Shown here piece by piece: positions 1 through 7,586 of a stretch of DNA of 36,467 nt; positions within the stretch are counted from its first letter, which is position 1, and every line of letters starts with the position of its first letter. The DNA lies in IMG/VR virus record IMGVR_UViG_3300043122_000178, positions 1 to 36,467 of that record; one strand, 5' to 3'. This DNA is from a virus. The notes under the pieces are model-generated. The model had not been told where the DNA came from, made no database searches, and saw only the letters and a program-made list of their open reading frames with translations. A program made the translations under genes and the position numbers.

Positions 1-1
1 T

Positions 2-418
2 AAGTTTGATTCTAGTAATTTAAATGTATTTGAAGATTTTATTGTTTCTAACTTAACTGTAAAAGGTACTTTTGAAGAGTGTTTAAGACAGATTATAGGA
101 AGTAAATTGAATTTTTATCTGTTAGATGATACTATAAAACTTTATGGTTCTGATAAAAAAGGTAGAGTAGAATTCTTTCTTAACTTTGACAATGGACTTC
201 AACTTTATCCAGAACAAGAGGATGACGAAACTTACTCTATACAGAGCAAGCTTTTGCCTGGCATAGAAAGTGGTTCTGTAATAAGGATACCTATAGACAA
301 GTATGGAAGAGTTACGGATTTTAGTTCAGAGTATTACTTGAATCTAGTCGTTGACAAGTACGAGCATTTTTTTAACGAGATGACTGACGCAACAAAACTA
401 GAATGTAATTTGCTTTAA
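2..418 (+). CDS. Baseplate hub protein, C-terminal part (5' truncated)
   Basis: The reading frame is open from the window edge (base 2) to TAA at 416-418, so only the C-terminal 138 residues are present. The end of the protein reads LLPGIESGSVIRIPIDKYG, then a hydrophobic strand and an acidic/aromatic tail. That pattern (leaving a non-native start point, 'G..xGs.v.i', then a metal-independent OB-like barrel end) resembles the C-termini of phage hub proteins of the gpD/XkdQ/gp27 type. These form the ring at the base of the tail tube to which the spike attaches. Position directly upstream of a Gp138-type spike gene supports this. The family assignment is inferred from context plus weak sequence resemblance. 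Confidence 0.55.
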   Translation, partial: KFDSSNLNVFEDFIVSNLTVKGTFEECLRQIIGSKLNFYLLDDTIKLYGSDKKGRVEFFLNFDNGLQLYPEQEDDETYSIQSKLLPGIESGSVIRIPIDKYGRVTDFSSEYYLNLVVDKYEHFFNEMTDATKLECNLL

Positions 419-436
419 AAATATTGAGGTGTTTTG

Positions 437-1123
437 ATGATACTAAGAGGTATAGATTTAGAAACTACAGAAAGATTGATAAGTAAAAAAGTTCGTTCAA
501 TAGAGACTATGTTTGTTGCTAGGATAGAAAGGTTCGACCATGTAAATGGAAAAGCTGATATAACTCCTATAACTAAACTAGAAAACTCTTATGGAGAACT
601 TATAGACAAGAGTATGATAATAGAATGTCCTGTATTGACGGCAAAAACTTCTAATTTTTATATTAGATTTCCTTATGAAGTTGGAGACTTAATATATGTT
701 GGTTGTTCAAAAGAAGCTTTAGATAATCTTTTAATAACAGGAGAAACAGTTGAAGATACTTTATCCAGTATGCCTAGATTTAGAATGAGTGACGCTGTTG
801 TTTTAGGAGGTTTGTTCCACTCTCAAGAAACTAAAATGTTAAACACAAATAAAAGTGATCTTGTAGTTGTAAATAGAAATACAGGAGAAAGTATAAAAAT
901 GAAAAAAGATGGCGGTATGGAGATATCATTGAATTCAGATTTAAACATAACAGCACCTAACACAATTATCAATACAGAATTAAGTGTAAATGGAAATGTT
1001 AATATAAGTGGAACTACAACAAGCGGAGAAGTCGTTACAGAAGCTGGAATAGATCTGAATACTCATACTCATAAATATACACACAACACTCCTTTAGACA
1101 GAGTGACAGATGTTCCACAATGA
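437..1123 (+). CDS. Baseplate central spike, Gp138-type membrane-puncturing protein
   Basis: 228 residues from the ATG at 437, which sits 6 nt after GAGGTG; an in-frame TTG at 434 is less likely. The N-terminal part is an OB-fold-like region (residues about 20-110, including FVARIERFDHVNGKADI and the hydrophobic CPVLTAKTSNFYIRFP). The C-terminal half is a repetitive beta-strand needle, SLNSDLNITAPNTIINTE and following. The tip carries HTHKYTHNTP, a His-rich apex of the kind that binds iron in phage spikes. It follows the hub gene and precedes the gp25-like wedge gene, the normal order in myovirus baseplate operons. The gene ends in TGA followed directly by TAG. Confidence 0.8.
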   Translation: MILRGIDLETTERLISKKVRSIETMFVARIERFDHVNGKADITPITKLENSYGELIDKSMIIECPVLTAKTSNFYIRFPYEVGDLIYVGCSKEALDNLLITGETVEDTLSSMPRFRMSDAVVLGGLFHSQETKMLNTNKSDLVVVNRNTGESIKMKKDGGMEISLNSDLNITAPNTIINTELSVNGNVNISGTTTSGEVVTEAGIDLNTHTHKYTHNTPLDRVTDVPQ

Positions 1124-1125
1124 TA

Positions 1126-1141
1126 GGAGGTGTAGAGAATT
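1126..1141 (+). promoter_or_regulatory. Shine-Dalgarno site placing the gp25-like start at AUU
   Basis: GGAGG at 1126-1130 is followed by 8 nt and then ATT at 1139. The first in-frame ATG (1157) lies 26 nt after the SD, too far for normal initiation. Translating from ATT adds MYKTFK, the expected first beta strand of gp25/DUF2634-like proteins. Confidence 0.6.
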
Positions 1142-1507
1142 TATAAGACTTTTAAAATGAATGATAATTATGATTTCGAACTAGATAGCTCTGGAAAATT
1201 AGCTATATCTAATGGTTCTGAGTCTATAAAGAATTTGATAACTATGCAGATAGCTTCCAATAACAACTTTGCTTTAACAGAAGATCTTGGAATAAACTGG
1301 ATAAATGAAACAAATTCCGGAATTTTACAAATAAAAGATAATGAAGATGACATAGTAAGGAATCTAGCGACAAAAATAAATACTATAGAAGGGGTTAGGG
1401 ATGTAGTAAGTATGACTCTTAATCCTCTATCTGATAGGAGTTTAACAATATCAATAGTAGTGTTGACCTCTGAAGGGGACATTACTGAAGTAGAGGTGAG
1501 CCTTTAA
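1139..1507 (+). CDS. Baseplate wedge protein, gp25/DUF2634-like, probable AUU start
   Basis: 122 residues if started at ATT 1139 (116 from ATG 1157). The protein begins (M)YKTFKMNDNYDFELDSSG, contains a central ALTEDLGINW segment and ends with alternating strands (TISIVVLTSEGDITEVEVSL). This is the layout of the gp25-like lysozyme-fold baseplate wedge proteins (PF04965/DUF2634), which connect the wedge to the sheath start and lack lysozyme activity. It lies between the spike and baseplate J genes, as in most contractile tails, and its TAA overlaps the next ATG (TAATG). The start codon is the oddity: AUU initiation is rare and IF3-sensitive in bacteria, so either expression is kept low or the ATG was mutated. 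Confidence 0.7.
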   Translation: MYKTFKMNDNYDFELDSSGKLAISNGSESIKNLITMQIASNNNFALTEDLGINWINETNSGILQIKDNEDDIVRNLATKINTIEGVRDVVSMTLNPLSDRSLTISIVVLTSEGDITEVEVSL

Positions 1508-2658
1508 TGCCTATAACATCAAGTGGTTTTAAAATAAAAACCGAAAGTGAATTTTTTGATGAAATAGTTGATGAATTTAAAAACGAGTTTCCTACAATGT
1601 CCGAGGATGAAGGAAATGGATTAATAATTTTAGCAAGAATATTAGCTTCTCAAGAAGCAGATATAGAAAACTATAGAGCGGAGGCTTATAACAATAAGTA
1701 TGTTTTAAACGCTGTAGGAAGCCATTTAGATAAAGCTGTTTTTATAGCCGGTATAAGCAGAGACTTGGGTAGCAAAGCCACTGGTACAGCAACTCTGAGC
1801 TTCTCAGATGGTGCTACAAGTTTCATATTGCCTTCTTATTTTGAACTTTCAGTAAATGGATATACTTTTATAACTACAAATACTGAGTATATAAATGTAG
1901 ATACAGATAATTATGAAATAGAAATAATAGCAGATAAAATAGGTTCTGAATATAATTTAACACAAGGTACATCTTTAACTATAAAAAATCCTGTAGCTGG
2001 ACTAGGAACAGCAGAGTTGACATACAACACAGTAGGAGGAAAAGATTTAGAAACGGATGAAGAGCTCAGATTCAGGCATTATTCAGTTATGACAACTTAT
2101 GACAACTCTTCTTTAGAAGGCATAATAAGTTACGTAGAAGAAAATACCGAAGTTGTTAAAGTTAGTGGTATAGAAAATACTACAATTAATACGGTGGATT
2201 CAATGCCACCAAAATCTTTCCAAATATTTGTAAATGGAGGAACTGATGAAAGTGTTGCTTCTGCCATATTACAATCTAAGCCAGCCGGGATAGAAAGTTA
2301 TGGAACGAGTTCTTATGATGTAGCTTTAGATGGAACTACGTATACGGTTTATTTTAGCAGACTAACTCCAGTTAGTATATATTATGATTTGATAATAAAA
2401 ATAGATGCATCTTTAGTTCCTGCAGATTATGAAGATACTATAAAACAATCTTTAATAACTTACACGAATGCAAACGAAACTTTGAACGTAAGCGACTTAA
2501 CAGGTAATATATTCCTTTCTGTAGACGGAATATTATCAGTAAGACAATTGTATTACGGAACTACTGCTAACCCTACAACATCTGATGAAATAAGTGTTTC
2601 ATTAGGAGAAATATTTTCTACAGTTGAATCTGACATAAACATAACTTTTATAACGTAG
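1507..2658 (+). CDS. Baseplate J-like wedge protein
   Basis: 383 residues with start ATG 1507 after GAGGTGA. The N-terminus (residues 1-70) is the helical segment typical of the family (TESEFFDEIVDEFKNEFP, ARILASQEADIENYRAEAY). It is followed by an all-beta domain, including ATGTATLSFSDG and IPA-type loop replacements. The motif GGKDLETDEELRFRHY (about residues 178-193) corresponds to the conserved 'GG.d.EsDe.lr.R' of baseplate J (PF04865), and the C-terminal part follows with FQIFVNGGTDESVASAI. Baseplate J/gp6-type proteins dimerise to form the inner ring of the baseplate wedge. Ends in TAG. Confidence 0.9.
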   Translation: MPITSSGFKIKTESEFFDEIVDEFKNEFPTMSEDEGNGLIILARILASQEADIENYRAEAYNNKYVLNAVGSHLDKAVFIAGISRDLGSKATGTATLSFSDGATSFILPSYFELSVNGYTFITTNTEYINVDTDNYEIEIIADKIGSEYNLTQGTSLTIKNPVAGLGTAELTYNTVGGKDLETDEELRFRHYSVMTTYDNSSLEGIISYVEENTEVVKVSGIENTTINTVDSMPPKSFQIFVNGGTDESVASAILQSKPAGIESYGTSSYDVALDGTTYTVYFSRLTPVSIYYDLIIKIDASLVPADYEDTIKQSLITYTNANETLNVSDLTGNIFLSVDGILSVRQLYYGTTANPTTSDEISVSLGEIFSTVESDINITFIT

Positions 2659-2673
2659 AAGTAAGGAGGTAAA

Positions 2674-3246
2674 ATGTATATTTTTGATGAAGAAGAGAAT
2701 CTAAATTATATGAAATCTTTACTTCCTCATAGGTGGAACGAAGAAGGTCATGGAGAAAACTACAGGAAGATCCTCACAATACTTTCTAGATTCTACAACA
2801 ACAGGATAAACGATGACAAGGATGATTTAGACGCAACAAATATAGAAATGGCTACAGGGAAACAACTTGACAACCTAGCTTTGAACTATGCAGAGAGAAG
2901 AAATACTGGAGAATTAGATGAAGATTTTAGAGAAAGGGTTAAGGTTAGTGTTGTTAGTAAAAAATATAATTCAACTATACCAAGTATAATAAGTATAATA
3001 AGATATGTTACAGGATCTAATGATATAAAAGTTAAAGAAAACTTTTTAGGAGAACCATCTAATATATATCTTGTAGGTGGAAATAGTTCTGTTGAAATGG
3101 TTAATGTTATAAAATATATTTCTAATTTACTTCCAGCCGGTGTTAGAATAACAGTTTCTTTATTAACTACTGAAACTTGGGGTAGTCTTAAAACTGACTA
3201 CGCTAGTTGGCAATTATTAAAAGATAACCAAAGTATAATATGGTAA
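2674..3246 (+). CDS. DUF2612/tail protein I-like baseplate protein
   Basis: 190 residues from ATG 2674, with GGAGG 7 nt upstream. ATGKQLDNLALNYAERRNTG followed by DEDFRERVKV (residues about 58-90) matches the 'TG.qLd.lg......R.g..De.yR' signature of DUF2612-like and YmfQ/gpI-like baseplate proteins. The rest is a mixed alpha/beta domain ending in a Trp-rich tail (WGSLKTDYASWQLL, SIIW). These proteins sit outside baseplate J and link it to the fibres. The position between J and the fibre gene fits. Confidence 0.75.
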   Translation: MYIFDEEENLNYMKSLLPHRWNEEGHGENYRKILTILSRFYNNRINDDKDDLDATNIEMATGKQLDNLALNYAERRNTGELDEDFRERVKVSVVSKKYNSTIPSIISIIRYVTGSNDIKVKENFLGEPSNIYLVGGNSSVEMVNVIKYISNLLPAGVRITVSLLTTETWGSLKTDYASWQLLKDNQSIIW

Positions 3247-3265
3247 ATTATAGGAGGAGTAATTA

Positions 3266-4555
3266 ATGAGAGATACGGCGGTACACTCTTGGAGTTTGAT
3301 GGAATATGCAGATTCCGTAGATATAAATAAAATAAATGAAGTTTTTGATGATATAGATTTAAAAATATATCAAACTGATTTTTTTACAACTGGTTTAGAG
3401 GTTAACGATATAATCCTAACAAGGGCATCAAAAACAAAACAAAATAATTCTTATTATGTTGGAATGAGAGCGGTATTTATAGCGTCTACTACAAATACAG
3501 GTCAAATGACAGCAAATGTTGATGGTCTTGGCTCTGTTATTATAGAAGACACTTCATCTGCTGGGTCTATTATTTCTGGAAATTGTTACACGATTGTTTA
3601 TGATGGAGTAAATTTTAAAATAGAATCTTTTGGAGAATTATCTTCTATTAGAGAATTAGAAGATGGAATATCAAATTTAGAAGTAGAAAAAGAGCCGGTT
3701 ATAATAAAGAACACAGGATTCAATAAAAATAAAAGTAATTCTGTAGCTTCAACTAGTTCAGATACTTTAGCTACATCTTTAGCCGTAAAAACAGCTTATG
3801 ATAAAGGGGTGGAGGCTAAGAATATTGCTGATGGAAAGGAGCCGGTATTTGTAAAGAATAGTGGGTTTAATAAAAATAAATCAGACAGTTATAGTTTGAA
3901 TGATAGTAATGTCTTGGCAACATCCAAAGCTTTAAAGGATGGTCTTGCAACAACTTTTAAAACTTCTGACTGTTACTATGGTATAGGGGATTACTGGATA
4001 ACGGAGAGTACAACAAACCCTGCTACAAAATGGGTTGGGACTACATGGACTAAAGTAGAAGGTAGAGTGCTATTAGGAACTTCTAGTGAGTATGCATTGG
4101 GAACACAAGGTGGGAAATCAAGCATATCTTTAGCACTAGCTAACATGGCTTCACATTCTCATGGCTTTAGTGGAACTACGAATACCACTGGTAATCACTA
4201 TCATCAAGGTGGGAATCATAGACATTTAGTTGATAATCACGCTCATACACAACCAGGTCATACTCATAATTCGGGTATAGGTTCTACTGCGGGTAGCACA
4301 ACATATTATAGAGATGCTAATTCACTTACAGGGCACGATAGAAGTCCTAATTATGGTAAAGGCTTTATAAGCACATCAGGTGGGGATAATACTGGTAGTG
4401 CATCTCCATATACAAATTATCAAAACCCAAACACTTCTACAACAGGAAATCATAATCATACAATCTCTGGAACTACAGGAAGCAGTGGTAGTGGATCTGC
4501 ATTTAATATCATGAACCCATACAGAGTAGTAAATATTTGGAGGAGGACAGCATAA
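3266..4555 (+). CDS. Tail fibre with His-rich knob
   Basis: 429 residues from ATG 3266 after a strong GGAGGAG. N-terminal residues 1-125 form a baseplate-attachment domain. Next comes a coiled-coil-like spacer and two copies of a fibre repeat (KEPVIIKNTGFNKNKSNS at about 148 and KEPVFVKNSGFNKNKSDS at about 191), each followed by a 'TSxxLATSxAVK' helix typical of phage fibre repeats. The C-terminal 200 residues are Gly/Ser/Thr-rich with many HxH pairs (SHSHGF, NHRH, HAHTQPGHTH, NHNHTI). They end in NPYRVVNIWRRTA, the usual end of T4 gp12/gp37-like collar/knob domains, where His pairs bind metal in the trimer. Probable receptor-binding protein. Confidence 0.88.
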   Translation: MRDTAVHSWSLMEYADSVDINKINEVFDDIDLKIYQTDFFTTGLEVNDIILTRASKTKQNNSYYVGMRAVFIASTTNTGQMTANVDGLGSVIIEDTSSAGSIISGNCYTIVYDGVNFKIESFGELSSIRELEDGISNLEVEKEPVIIKNTGFNKNKSNSVASTSSDTLATSLAVKTAYDKGVEAKNIADGKEPVFVKNSGFNKNKSDSYSLNDSNVLATSKALKDGLATTFKTSDCYYGIGDYWITESTTNPATKWVGTTWTKVEGRVLLGTSSEYALGTQGGKSSISLALANMASHSHGFSGTTNTTGNHYHQGGNHRHLVDNHAHTQPGHTHNSGIGSTAGSTTYYRDANSLTGHDRSPNYGKGFISTSGGDNTGSASPYTNYQNPNTSTTGNHNHTISGTTGSSGSGSAFNIMNPYRVVNIWRRTA

Positions 4556-5133
4556 TGAATTATATTTATTTAGATATAGAAAAGGCAAAACTAGGCTCAG
4601 CTTTAGTCTATGAAGTCAGAGATGAAGCTAGAGAAGATTATGAAACATACTTTGAGGGTAAAGCTTTAGAATTTGTAGGGGATGATCTACCTCATTTCAT
4701 TACTTATGATGAAGATACAAATACAATATCAGAATCAACGGAAGAGGAAAAATATGCAAATGGTTTTAGGACTTTAGCTGATAACGAAGTTATAATTGAT
4801 GATGTTATAACTTCTTATGACGCAGACACACAGCATGTATTAGATGGAGTTATAACAGACAAAGATAGAGCTTATTATATATTAGAGGGTACTATAACAC
4901 TAGAAACAGAAAAAGCAAAAGCTAGAACACAAAGAACATCAGATTTTGAAGCATTAGACTTATATGACAAGGCAGTTCTCAGGGGAGATGTGGAAGAGAA
5001 TGCGGAGATGAAAGCTGAGAGAGATATATTTAGGTCTGCATGGCTTAGTCTGCCAAATAGCTACAGTGATATTTCTGTAGAGATTGAAACTTTGTATCCA
5101 GATATGCCTGAAGCTATAAAGTATTTTGTATAG
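4555..5133 (+). CDS. Fibre-associated/fibre-assembly-like protein
   Basis: 192 residues from ATG 4555, whose A is shared with the previous stop (TAATG); GGAGGA lies 9 nt upstream. The protein is acidic, starts MNYIYLDIEKAKLGSA and has a central DGVITDKDRAYYILEGTI strand pair. The C-terminal third is helical and ends DMPEAIKYFV. That end resembles the helical segments of small tail-fibre chaperone/assembly proteins, but no family is certain. It lies between the fibre gene and the amidase gene. The stop is TAG (5131-5133), and the amidase frame continues in phase after it with no stop, so amber readthrough would fuse the two proteins. Confidence 0.6.
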   Translation: MNYIYLDIEKAKLGSALVYEVRDEAREDYETYFEGKALEFVGDDLPHFITYDEDTNTISESTEEEKYANGFRTLADNEVIIDDVITSYDADTQHVLDGVITDKDRAYYILEGTITLETEKAKARTQRTSDFEALDLYDKAVLRGDVEENAEMKAERDIFRSAWLSLPNSYSDISVEIETLYPDMPEAIKYFV

Positions 5134-5145
5134 GGGGGGAATATA
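5134..5145 (+). promoter_or_regulatory. Shine-Dalgarno site in front of an AUA codon
   Basis: A G7 run plus A (5134-5140) immediately after the TAG stop is followed by ATA at 5143. No ATG, GTG or TTG lies at a usable distance; the nearest is TTG 5158, inside the first beta strand of the enzyme. ATA is therefore the probable start codon or a mutated ATG. Confidence 0.5.
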
Positions 5146-5898
5146 AAAAGAGTTGTATTGGTTCCTGGACATTCGTTTGTTGATCCTGGAGCAGTAAATG
5201 GAAGATTGAATCTAAAAGAATATGACTGCGTATTAGAAATGACCTTAGAGCTTTTTAAAGACGATGACTGGAAAGATATAGATATTGTTTTGAAAGGAAG
5301 AAACACGTATGGAACTCTTCCTGAAGAAATTAACTCGTTGAATGCGGATTATGTAATTGAGTTGCATTTGAATGCTGCAGATGGAAAGGCTCAGGGCACT
5401 GAGGTTCTTTACTGCGAATCCTCCAAGACTGGAAAGGAGATGGCTGGGATTATACAGAGTAAGCTTGTAAAGTACCTTAAGTATCCTGATAGAGGAATTA
5501 AAGCAATAGCAGTGGCTGATCTAAAAGTTAAACTAGCCACACTCAAGTATACAAAGCAAGAATCTCTAGTAATAACAAAGGCTAATGTTGACAACCTTAC
5601 AGCTTCATATAACTACCTCATGCTAAAGGAATCTATAGAATCCTATGAGGAAGGATTGGGTGTGAGATGGAAAAATCTAGATGGCTCTAGAGTTGATATA
5701 ACGGATGATATTCTAGCGGAACTAGAAAGCATAAGAACTCAGACACGGACACATTATCAAGCCTGTTTCAATGCTCAAGAAGATATAGAAGCTTATATAG
5801 ACACATTGACAGACTCAGAACTTCAAGAAGTAGTTATATCAGATTTATGGGAACAATACTATAAAGATTGGATGGACAGGCTCAGAATTGAGAGCTGA
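5143..5898 (+). CDS. N-acetylmuramoyl-L-alanine amidase-like domain plus DUF4376-like domain
   Basis: About 251 residues from ATA 5143. The N-terminal part (1-150) has the Amidase_3 layout: KRVVLVPGHSF..PGA (first zinc His), an acidic position in KEYD, then VIELHLNAADGKAQG (second zinc His). The last third of the fold reads LKYTKQESLVITKANVDN; the catalytic Glu expected in this strand is not obvious, so activity is uncertain. Residues about 165-250 read RWKNLDGSRVDITDD...HYQACFNAQEDIEAYID, matching DUF4376, common in tail fibre and fibre-assembly proteins. The gene lies inside the fibre cluster, not the lysis cassette, so the likely role is a tail-borne wall-modifying enzyme. The end (TGA 5896-5898) may be a frameshift product; the next frame continues fibre sequence. 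Confidence 0.7.
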   Translation: MKRVVLVPGHSFVDPGAVNGRLNLKEYDCVLEMTLELFKDDDWKDIDIVLKGRNTYGTLPEEINSLNADYVIELHLNAADGKAQGTEVLYCESSKTGKEMAGIIQSKLVKYLKYPDRGIKAIAVADLKVKLATLKYTKQESLVITKANVDNLTASYNYLMLKESIESYEEGLGVRWKNLDGSRVDITDDILAELESIRTQTRTHYQACFNAQEDIEAYIDTLTDSELQEVVISDLWEQYYKDWMDRLRIES

Positions 5899-6268
5899 AG
5901 TGGATGCCACCAACATGGGGAAAATATACACGGAACACAATAAACCGACTCCAGCGGAGATAGGAGCTATTGGCGATGCAGGTCATTCTATGGGTACATC
6001 ATCCTATCAAAAACTATCAACTGGATTAATTATACAACGGGGAGCAATTTCATGTCCAAGTGGGTCAACGACCACACCTACTATAACATTTCCTCTGGCG
6101 TTTTCATCTACGAACTACACAGTTGTTTACACGATTTCTAACTCTGATTATCACAGTTATGATGGGTTTTCATATGGGGTAAGTAGTATGACTAAGGGTA
6201 GTTGTAAACTAGTGAACGATTTTAACAGTAATACAAAAACGCTGTATTGGACAGCAATAGGATATTAA
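5888..6268 (+). CDS. Tail fibre C-terminal domain (gp53-like), probably frame-shifted continuation of the amidase gene
   Basis: The frame opens before the amidase stop and reads RAEVDATNMGKIYTEHNK, then PTPAEIGAI (a common fibre repeat). It continues YQKLSTGLIIQRGAISCPSG with a beta-rich end, ITFPLAFSSTNYTVVYTI and TLYWTAIGY. This is the gp53-like C-terminal fibre domain ('LpnGliiqwG...tFp.aFs..y.v'), a trimeric receptor-binding tip. A possible TTG at 5888 or ATG at 5914 has no Shine-Dalgarno sequence. The upstream amidase/DUF4376 frame ends 11 nt downstream in a different phase. The simplest reading is one long amidase-fibre protein broken by a 1-nt indel near 5887, or joined by frameshifting. 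Confidence 0.6.
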   Translation: MRAEVDATNMGKIYTEHNKPTPAEIGAIGDAGHSMGTSSYQKLSTGLIIQRGAISCPSGSTTTPTITFPLAFSSTNYTVVYTISNSDYHSYDGFSYGVSSMTKGSCKLVNDFNSNTKTLYWTAIGY

Positions 6269-6284
6269 ATAGGAGGTAGATATT

Positions 6285-6931
6285 TTGAAGTATTTTAAAA
6301 TTGAAGATAATCAAATCTGTGGTTTTTACGATTCTGAGATCCACGAGATAACAGATGGTATGGTTGAAATAACAGATGAAGAATGGAAGGAACTGCTTGA
6401 AAAACAAAGTGAAGGATATGTTTTGACCTGTAAAGATAACATCCCGTTCCCTCAAAAGTTAGGTTTAGGAGAATACTGGAACGGTATAGAAATTTTAAGT
6501 GACAAAACACCAATAAAAGAAAAACTCTTAAAAGAAATAACAGATTACAGAGATACTTTAAGAGAAGCAAGCACAATAAATTTTAATGGACACGCTCAAA
6601 GGTACAGAAAAAGCGACCTTTCAGATATTGACTATTATCAAGCGAGATTGCAGAAAGCTCAAGACAAGGCACAAGCGGCTGAAAACGCACTAGCTATAGA
6701 AGAAGGAAGATCTCCAGAGGAAATAACGTTAACAATGACTTGGTATTTCTACGGTGGAACAACTGCCGCATTGAGTGTTGATGACTTTGACAAATTGTTA
6801 AGTTTTACAGATTATTCTATAAAAGAATTATATAGAAAAGAATTTATATTAAAAAAAATATAAAAGCATTGAATGATGCATATGAATTAGAAAACTTTGA
6901 TATAAATGAAAATTGGATAAACTTGCAATAA
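6285..6931 (+). CDS. Fibre-accessory protein requiring a -1 frameshift at A8
   Basis: The start is TTG 6285, 8 nt after GGAGG. The zero frame gives 192 residues (MKYFKIEDNQICGFYDSEIH...) and stops at TAA 6861-6863 just after the A8 run at 6851-6858. The -1 frame continues for 24 more sense codons (NIKALNDAYELENFDINENW...) to TAA 6929. The segment KEFILKK + NIKALNDAYELENFDI looks like one continuous C-terminal helix, and no ribosome binding site restarts translation. The middle (LLKEITDYRDTLREAST, YYQARLQKAQDKAQAAENAL) is helical, as in fibre-assembly proteins. Whether the shift is programmed or an indel cannot be told from one sequence. Confidence 0.6.
6851..6857 (+). other. Slippery heptamer A AAA AAA (-1 frameshift site)
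   Basis: In the zero frame the codons are TTA AAA AAA ATA TAA. The heptamer A_AAA_AAA is the canonical X_XXY_YYZ form and is followed two codons later by a zero-frame stop. The run is A8, so polymerase slippage is also possible. No strong downstream stem was recognised. Confidence 0.5.
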
Positions 6932-6956
6932 AAAATGTTTTTTATGAGGTGATTTT

Positions 6957-7292
6957 GTGAAAGATGTTCTTTTAAATAAGATAAGTAAAAATTTGTGGGA
7001 AGTTGCTGAAGATTATTATTACATGGAAACTTTTTTAGAAAAAAGCTTTAAAACAGATGGAGCTTCTACACCTAAATGGATTAAATGTGCTTATCCTTCT
7101 GTAGGAAGAAAGTACACTACTCCGTCTGTTCTGCATGACAAGTGGTATTTTTTAAGAATACCTAGAAAAATAGCTGACTTGAGATTCTATAAAGCTTGCA
7201 GGAAGTTTGGAGTTAGTAAAGAAACATCTAGAATATTTTATATAGCTGTTAGAAAATTTGGTTGGTTCAGTTACTGGAAGAAAAGAAAATGA
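6957..7292 (+). CDS. DUF1353 family phage protein
   Basis: 111 residues from GTG 6957 after GAGGTG. FLEKSFKTDGASTPKW (residues about 27-42) and TPSVLHDKWYF (about 56-66) are the two signature blocks of DUF1353 ('F.tDgaS.Pr' and 'a.vlHDwlY'). This small protein family is found beside phage tail/lysis genes and its role is unknown. The conserved Asp, Ser and His-Asp suggest an enzymatic or metal site. It lies at the junction between the fibre and lysis regions. Confidence 0.8.
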   Translation: MKDVLLNKISKNLWEVAEDYYYMETFLEKSFKTDGASTPKWIKCAYPSVGRKYTTPSVLHDKWYFLRIPRKIADLRFYKACRKFGVSKETSRIFYIAVRKFGWFSYWKKRK

Positions 7293-7312
7293 ATATAGTC
7301 GGTGGGGTGAAT

Positions 7313-7573
7313 ATGCAGGATTACAGTTACAATTTTAAAAAATATGGAGCAGTTTGGATAACTGTCGGTATATTACTTTCTTTTATAGCTTTTTTTATTA
7401 TAAAAACTACCAAACAAAATGAGACTCTTTTGGTAGCAAGAATAGAATCTATAAATAAAATGGACACAATAATAAATAATCACGAAACAAGGGTTTCTTT
7501 ATTAGAGTTCAAAACTTCTGAATTGAGAAGCAAGGTTATAAAATTAGAAAATTTTAATAAAAACAATGAATAA
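7313..7573 (+). CDS. Small membrane protein with coiled coil (lysis accessory candidate)
   Basis: 86 residues from ATG 7313, preceded by GGGGTGA. One N-terminal membrane segment (WITVGILLSFIAFFII, residues about 13-29) is followed by a charged heptad-patterned helix (IESINKMDTIINNHETRVSL, then LRSKVIKLENFN). This topology occurs in i-spanins and in BhlA/XhlA-like holin partners. The gene stands upstream of the lysozyme and the 3-TM holin. The function is inferred from topology and neighbours only. Confidence 0.55.
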   Translation: MQDYSYNFKKYGAVWITVGILLSFIAFFIIKTTKQNETLLVARIESINKMDTIINNHETRVSLLEFKTSELRSKVIKLENFNKNNE

Positions 7574-7586
7574 CGGAGGTAAGAAA

